Assembly: GCA_964478455.1 (NCBI GenBank)
Contig: CAYZJD010000139.1
Location: 1-10,622 of the forward strand
Source of the DNA: CAYZJD01 sp964478455
GTDB taxonomy: Bacteria; Acidobacteriota; Terriglobia; Bryobacterales; Bryobacteraceae
DNA: 10,622 nucleotides
Direction: 5' to 3'
Below the pieces are notes generated by a model, which was not told where the DNA came from, did not search any database, and worked only from the letters and a program-made list of their open reading frames with translations. Shown here piece by piece: positions 6,995 through 10,622 of the stretch. Each line of letters begins with the position of its first letter. The first letter of the stretch is position 1. Position numbers and translations under genes: made by a program.

Positions 6995-8014
6995 ATGAAA
7001 TCGTCCCTCTTGGCTTCTCTGCTCGTTACCGGTCTTGCGCTCGCGCAGGCGCCCGCGACTCAGGCGCCGCCTTCGACTCCGCCCGCGGTCCCGCTGCCGG
7101 TTTCCCCGATCAAGCCGCCGGCGTTCAACCTCCAGAGCTTGCCTCCGGAAACGCTGCTCGCGACGGTTGACGGCAGGAAGGTCACCGCCGCCGACCTGCA
7201 AGGGCTGCTCCGCGGCATGCCGCCCCAGATGCAGCGCCAGGCCATGATGAATCCGATGCCCTTCCTGCATCAGTACGGGCTGCTGCGCCGGTTGACCGCT
7301 CTGGCCGAGGAAGAAAAGCTCGACCAAAAGAGCCCGTACAAGGAGCAGATCGAATACAACCGCATGGTGACTCTTGCTCAGGCCGAGCTGGCCGACCGCC
7401 AGAACCACATCCAGATCACCCCGGAGGAGATCCAGCAAACCTACGACGCCAACCAGGACCGTTACGCCCAGGCCAAGGTGAAGGCCATCTACATCCCCTT
7501 CAGCGCGAATCCTCCCAAGCAGGACGATCCGAATGCGAAGAAGGTCCTGACCGAGGCCGAAGCCAAAGAAAAGGCCGCGAAGCTCCTGGCGGAACTCCGC
7601 GCCGGGGCCGATTTCGTCCAGATGGTGAAAGAGCACTCGGGGGACAAGAACTCGGCCGCCAAGGACGGCGACTTCGGCGTCATCCGCAAGTCCGACCGTC
7701 TCGCTGAGCCGATCAAGACCGCCGTCTTCGCCCTCAAGCCGGGCGAGTTGAGCGAGCCGGTTCGCCAGCCGAACGGCTACTACCTCTTCCGCGTGGAGGA
7801 GACCGGCGTGCAGCCGTTTGACGAGGTCAAGCAGCAGATCACGGGCGAGCTTCGCCAGGCGCGCTTCGACCAGTGGCTGAAGGAGACCCAGAAGACGATC
7901 GAAATCCGGATCGAGCACCAGGATCTGCTTCGCCAGTCGATGCCGGCGCCTCCGGCCGCCCCGGTGCCCGGCGCCGCACCTCCCGCCCCGCAGCCGCCGC
8001 CGGTCAAGAAGTAG
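6995..8014 (+). CDS. Exported SurA/PpiC-like parvulin-fold protein, active-site histidines missing
   Basis: 339 aa from ATG 6995, preceded by AAGGA (6980-6984) at 10 nt. Residues 1-18 are a Sec signal peptide (cleavage near LALA-QAP), followed by a Pro/Ala linker (19-43). Residues 52-155 match the SurA N-terminal chaperone region (TVDGRKVTAADLQGLLRGMP onward). A PpiC-type rotamase domain covers about 160-268, with GDFGVIRK (225-232), VFALKPGELSEPV (244-256) and GYYLFRVEE (261-269). The C-terminus is a Pro/Ala tail. In catalytic parvulins the first strand reads xxHIL and the last GYHI; here the equivalent positions are Tyr166 (KAIYIPF) and Tyr263 (GYYLF). It may therefore act mainly as a periplasmic chaperone. 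It is the first gene of a five-gene plus-strand cluster; the next start is 12 nt downstream. Confidence 0.85.
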   Translation: MKSSLLASLLVTGLALAQAPATQAPPSTPPAVPLPVSPIKPPAFNLQSLPPETLLATVDGRKVTAADLQGLLRGMPPQMQRQAMMNPMPFLHQYGLLRRLTALAEEEKLDQKSPYKEQIEYNRMVTLAQAELADRQNHIQITPEEIQQTYDANQDRYAQAKVKAIYIPFSANPPKQDDPNAKKVLTEAEAKEKAAKLLAELRAGADFVQMVKEHSGDKNSAAKDGDFGVIRKSDRLAEPIKTAVFALKPGELSEPVRQPNGYYLFRVEETGVQPFDEVKQQITGELRQARFDQWLKETQKTIEIRIEHQDLLRQSMPAPPAAPVPGAAPPAPQPPPVKK

Positions 8015-8026
8015 CCTCTGCCACGG

Positions 8027-8614
8027 GTGGACGTCCTCCGGTTCCCGCGCTCGCTGCCGCGAAGGGCGCGGCTGCGCCTTGAGCAAGTGCTCTCGCGCAT
8101 GCCTTCGCTCGAAGGCCGGCCTGTCCGCGTGCGCTTCCGGCCCGCCCTCTCCGCCTGGCGCGGCCGGCTCCTCTCCGGCAAGCCCAGGGGCACGTCCGTT
8201 CATGCGGCCTCCTTCCTTCGCCGGCGCAGCATCGTTTTCGATGCGGAGCTGCTCGAGCATCCCGGCGAGCTGGCGCGCATCTTCGTTCACGAGCTGTTCC
8301 ATCTCGCCTGGCTGCGCCTCGGCAACCCGCGCCGCCGCTCCTTCGAGGACCTGATCGAGGGGGAGATGCGCCGCCGGGCGCGCGGGGAACTGGGCTGGTC
8401 GGCCGAACGGCGCAAGCTGCCGCTCGCCGCCGTGGACATCCAGGGCCGCAGCCGCCGGTGGCGCGAGTACGTCTGCGAAAGTTTCTGCGACACCGCCGCC
8501 TGGCTCTACGCGGGCGTCGGGCGTCACCCGGAGTTCACCCTGGCGACGTCCCTCCGCAAGCGCCGGCGGCGTTGGTTTCGCGACGTCTGGGCCTTATCCA
8601 GCATCTCGATATAA
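8027..8614 (+). CDS. Putative zinc metallopeptidase with HELFH motif
   Basis: 195 aa from GTG 8027 to TAA 8612-8614. HELFH at residues 88-92 is an HExxH zinc site placed in a helix (LARIFVHELFHLAWLRLG). A second candidate metal-ligand or catalytic segment, EYVCESFCDTAAWLYAG (147-163), offers Glu151 and Asp155, the spacing expected for a gluzincin-type third ligand. No signal peptide is visible and the protein is very basic (many RRR clusters), so a cytoplasmic or nucleic-acid-near location is possible. The Cys residues at 150 and 154 flank Glu151. I cannot assign a named family; the HELFH core makes metal binding likely but substrate and proteolysis are unproven. It lies between a periplasmic chaperone-like gene and a thioredoxin-like gene, with gaps of 12 and 19 nt, so it is probably co-transcribed. 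The start lacks a clear Shine-Dalgarno. Confidence 0.7.
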   Translation: MDVLRFPRSLPRRARLRLEQVLSRMPSLEGRPVRVRFRPALSAWRGRLLSGKPRGTSVHAASFLRRRSIVFDAELLEHPGELARIFVHELFHLAWLRLGNPRRRSFEDLIEGEMRRRARGELGWSAERRKLPLAAVDIQGRSRRWREYVCESFCDTAAWLYAGVGRHPEFTLATSLRKRRRRWFRDVWALSSISI

Positions 8615-8633
8615 TGAAAAAGGAGAATCCTTC

Positions 8634-9218
8634 TTGCTTTCCCGAGGCCTGATTTGTGTCGCCGCCGTCCTCTTGCTGGCCGCCTGCACCTCGCTGAAAT
8701 CGCCGGATGCGTCCGTGGTCAGGCTGAAGCCCCAAGAGGCGCGGAAGCCCGCGCCGGAGTTCTCTCTCAAGGATGCCGACGGCAGAACCGTCCGCCTGTC
8801 CGACTACGAAGGAAAGGTGGTGCTGCTCAACTTCTGGGCCACCTGGTGCGGCCCTTGCCGGATCGAGATCCCCTGGTTGAACGAGCTCGAGCAACAGTAC
8901 AAGAGCCGTGGTTTCGCCGTCCTCGGCATCTCCATGGACGAGGAGGGTTGGGACATCATCAAGCCCTTCACCACCGAGATGCGGGTCAACTACCGCATCC
9001 TGCTCGGCGATGACCAGACCGCCCAGCTTTACGGCGGCGTCGAGAACCTGCCGACGACCTTCATCATCGACCGGCAAGGCAACATCGCCTCCGTCCACCT
9101 CGGCCTGGTCAGCAAGAGCGACTATGAGAATGAAATCCAACAGCTTCTCGCCGGCGGCGAGCGCAACGCTGGCGTTTCTGCTGTGGGCGGCCCCGCCTTC
9201 ATCGTTCGCGCAAGGTAG
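8634..9218 (+). CDS. TlpA/ResA-like thioredoxin-fold lipoprotein
   Basis: 194 aa from TTG 8634. The start is set by AAGGAG (8620-8625), 8 nt upstream; the nearby ATG at 8614 is in another frame and gives only 12 codons. Residues 1-18 are a lipoprotein signal with lipobox LAAC (Cys18), so the protein is membrane-anchored outside the cytoplasm. The AhpC/TSA-TlpA domain runs from about 38: FSLKDADGRTVRLSDYEGK, then NFWATWCGPC with the redox pair Cys72/Cys75, and the cis-proline loop LPTTFIID (Pro140). Such proteins reduce disulfides in exported proteins, for example during cytochrome c maturation. Residues ~174-194 (GGERNAGVSAVGGPAFIVRA) are read from the region that encodes the next protein's signal peptide and may be an unimportant tail. 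The following gene encodes a DsbD alpha domain, a plausible redox partner. Confidence 0.92.
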   Translation: MLSRGLICVAAVLLLAACTSLKSPDASVVRLKPQEARKPAPEFSLKDADGRTVRLSDYEGKVVLLNFWATWCGPCRIEIPWLNELEQQYKSRGFAVLGISMDEEGWDIIKPFTTEMRVNYRILLGDDQTAQLYGGVENLPTTFIIDRQGNIASVHLGLVSKSDYENEIQQLLAGGERNAGVSAVGGPAFIVRAR

Positions 9219-9618
9219 CGGCGTACTTACCGTCACGGCGCCGCCCAGGACGCTGGTTGCGCGCGGCGAGACCGTCGCGGTCAAGGCGGCCGTCCGCCTC
9301 TCGCCGGGCTACCACGTCAACAGCAATGCGCCGAATGACGAATACCTCATCCCGCTGCGCCTCGCCTGGAACGCCGCCCCGCTCGAGGTGCTCGACGTCG
9401 CCTACCCGAAGCCGCGCCACGAGAACTACTCGTTCTCGCAGAAGCCGGTGTCCGTTTTCAGCGGCGAGTTTGAGATCGTGACCCGCTTCAAAGCCCCCGC
9501 TGCCGCCCCGCCCGGGCCGGCCGTCCTCACCGGCAAGCTCCGCTACCAGGCGTGCACGGAATCCTCCTGCCTCCCGCCCAAGACGGTCGAGGTCCGCCTG
9601 CCCGTCCACGTCCGGTAA
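9124..9618 (+). CDS. Stand-alone DsbD N-terminal (alpha) domain protein, exported
   Basis: 164 aa from ATG 9124 (or ATG 9130, two codons later) to TAA 9618. The frame is open back to 8908, but only this start gives a signal peptide (MRMKSNSFSPAASATLAFLL, cleavage near SFA-Q at 29). The rest is an immunoglobulin-like domain of the DsbD alpha/'disulfide bond corrector' type: GYHVNSNAPNDEYLIPLRL (62-80), FSGEFEI, and the redox loop YQACTESSCLPP with Cys144 and Cys149. In DsbD this loop takes electrons from the membrane-embedded part and passes them to periplasmic thioredoxin-like proteins. Here it lacks the membrane and gamma domains, so it must pair with a separate CcdA-like partner, not present in the window. 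The start lies inside the upstream thioredoxin-like gene (95-bp overlap, +1 frame), suggesting coupled translation and a shared electron path. Confidence 0.85.
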   Translation: MRMKSNSFSPAASATLAFLLWAAPPSSFAQGSGVLTVTAPPRTLVARGETVAVKAAVRLSPGYHVNSNAPNDEYLIPLRLAWNAAPLEVLDVAYPKPRHENYSFSQKPVSVFSGEFEIVTRFKAPAAAPPGPAVLTGKLRYQACTESSCLPPKTVEVRLPVHVR

Positions 9619-9622
9619 TCTC

Positions 9623-10537
9623 TTGCCGTTCGACACTCGTCACGCGCCACCCGCCACCCCCGGCGGTACGCGCCGCCTCGTGATTCGCCCCGGCGCCATC
9701 GGCGACTGTATCCTCTCGCTCCCCGCCATCGAGTGCCTGCGCGCGCAGTATCTCGAAGTGTGGGTGGCGACGCCGAACATGCCGCTGATCCGCTTCGCCG
9801 GCGCCGTCGGTTCCATTGCCGCCTCGGGCCTCGACTCGCTCGGCCTGCCGGACTGCGAACCGCCCCGCGCGCTCATCGAACGGCTCCGTGGCTTCGATTC
9901 CATCGTTTCCTGGTATGGCGCCAGCCGGCCGGAGTTCCGCGACGCGGTGAGCCGGCTCGGCCTGCCGTTTCACTTCCTGCCCGCCCTCCCGCCGCCGGAC
10001 TCGTCCCTGCACGCGGCGGACTTCTACGCCGGGCAGGTGAGCGGCTTCTGCGACTGCCCTGTTCCCGCCGTGCCCAGGCTCGATTGCCCGCGCGCGGACG
10101 AGGGCTTCGCCGTCATCCATCCTTTCTCCGGCAGCGCGAAGAAGAACTGGCCGCTCGAGCGCTTCCGCGAGCTGGCCGCCCGCCTCGAACAGAGCATGCC
10201 CGTGCGCTGGTGCGCCGGCCCGAACGAAGACTGGCGCGTCGCCCGCGGCTCCTGGCAAGTGGACGCCGTGCGGATCGAGAATCTCTACGAACTCGCCTGC
10301 TGGCTCGCGCGCTCGCATGTTTACATCGGCAACGATTCCGGCATCACCCACCTCGCCGCCGCAGCCGGCGCCCCTGTTGTTGCCCTCTTCGGTCCCACCG
10401 ACCCCGCCCGCTGGGCCCCCCGCGGCGGCCGCGTCCGCATCGTTGCCACCGACAAGCCCGGCCAGCCGGTGGAGCAGATCCCGGTCGAGGCCGTGCTCCA
10501 GGCTGTCGAGTCCCTCGAAAACACGGTTCGCCGATAA
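9623..10537 (+). CDS. Glycosyltransferase family 9 (heptosyltransferase-like) protein
   Basis: 304 aa from TTG 9623 to TAA 10537. GT9 hallmarks are present: RPGAIGDCILSLPAI (22-36) forming the N-terminal Rossmann strand and phosphate loop, a HPFSGSAKKNWP segment (166-177) for nucleotide-sugar contact, and GNDSGITHLAAAAGAPVVALFGPTDP (236-261), the typical donor-binding motif. Family members transfer heptose or other sugars from ADP-linked donors to lipopolysaccharide core; the exact sugar is not predictable. It is a soluble, inner-face enzyme with no signal peptide. Start choice is uncertain: TTG 9623 lies 4 nt after the preceding stop, while GTG 9680 would remove the first residues of the first strand, so the true start is probably TTG. 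At 304 aa it is slightly short for the family. It closes the five-gene plus-strand run. Confidence 0.9.
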   Translation: MPFDTRHAPPATPGGTRRLVIRPGAIGDCILSLPAIECLRAQYLEVWVATPNMPLIRFAGAVGSIAASGLDSLGLPDCEPPRALIERLRGFDSIVSWYGASRPEFRDAVSRLGLPFHFLPALPPPDSSLHAADFYAGQVSGFCDCPVPAVPRLDCPRADEGFAVIHPFSGSAKKNWPLERFRELAARLEQSMPVRWCAGPNEDWRVARGSWQVDAVRIENLYELACWLARSHVYIGNDSGITHLAAAAGAPVVALFGPTDPARWAPRGGRVRIVATDKPGQPVEQIPVEAVLQAVESLENTVRR

Positions 10538-10608
10538 CCGCGAGTCTGCGCCGTACGTGGTCCAGTAGTAAGCGTCAGAGCAACCCATCTGTTCGCGCGG
10601 AGGATCCA

Positions 10609-10622
10609 GTGCTGAACTGGAA
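10609..10622 (+). CDS. Possible start of a next gene, cut by window edge
   Basis: GGAGG at 10599-10603 is followed after 5 nt by GTG 10609 and the codons CTG AAC TGG, and the frame stays open to the window end. The Shine-Dalgarno and spacing are good, but only four complete codons are visible, so product and reality cannot be judged. The 10538-10598 spacer shows no other gene. Confidence 0.3.

Noticed and set aside
6920..8527. 535-codon minus-strand open frame
   Set aside because: It runs antisense through both the PpiC-like and metallopeptidase-like genes and has repetitive Leu/Arg/Gly/Val composition; no motif supports it.
8610..8615. TATAAT just upstream of the TlpA-like gene
   Set aside because: A start site 6-7 nt downstream would remove the Shine-Dalgarno at 8620-8625. 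It also overlaps the stop codon of the upstream gene, and no -35 is seen. Operon transcription is more likely.
9527..10588. 353-codon minus-strand open frame opposite the glycosyltransferase
   Set aside because: It is a shadow of the GT9 gene, with a Gly/Ala/Arg-rich product and no recognisable domain.

Overview
The window is high-GC bacterial DNA with strong G/C preference at third codon positions and frequent GTG/TTG starts. Three predicted proteins carry twin-arginine-type N-termini in front of sugar-metabolism folds (two TIM-barrel sugar isomerases and one Gfo/Idh/MocA oxidoreductase). That combination, plus a large protein I cannot place in any family, suggests an Acidobacteriota genome of the Bryobacterales/Solibacter type. 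This assignment comes from gene style, not from a marker gene.

Left part (1-1454, minus strand): two tandem paralogous hydroxypyruvate-isomerase-like TIM-barrel proteins. The downstream copy runs off the left edge. Region 1455-1932 holds at best one small hypothetical gene and a weak promoter candidate. Positions 1933-3846 (plus) encode a large protein of unknown function. Its last ~50 codons lie in a perfect 21-bp hairpin (3696-3753) and in sequence antisense to the next gene. That next gene is a Tat-signal Gfo/Idh/MocA oxidoreductase (4968-3754, minus), whose stop codon abuts the hairpin. A short BON-domain exported protein (5005-5394, plus) diverges from it across only 36 bp.

Middle part (5526-6919): a decaying stretch. 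It has an exported SH3-like protein gene broken by a one-base shift in a G run, then a remnant of a VirB9/TrbG-like gene on the minus strand with at least three frame changes.

Right part (6995-10537, plus): five tightly packed genes that look like one operon. They encode a SurA/PpiC-like exported protein lacking the usual parvulin histidines, a HELFH zinc-metallopeptidase-like protein, a TlpA/ResA-like thioredoxin lipoprotein, a stand-alone DsbD alpha-domain protein whose start overlaps the tlpA-like gene, and a family 9 glycosyltransferase. The theme is envelope protein folding and thiol redox plus surface glycan synthesis. A possible next gene starts at 10609 and leaves the window.

No rRNA, tRNA, CRISPR array or intact mobile element was seen. 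The most notable items are the hairpin at the convergent gene junction, the large unknown protein, the nested TlpA/DsbD-alpha start and the local gene decay at 5.5-6.9 kb.
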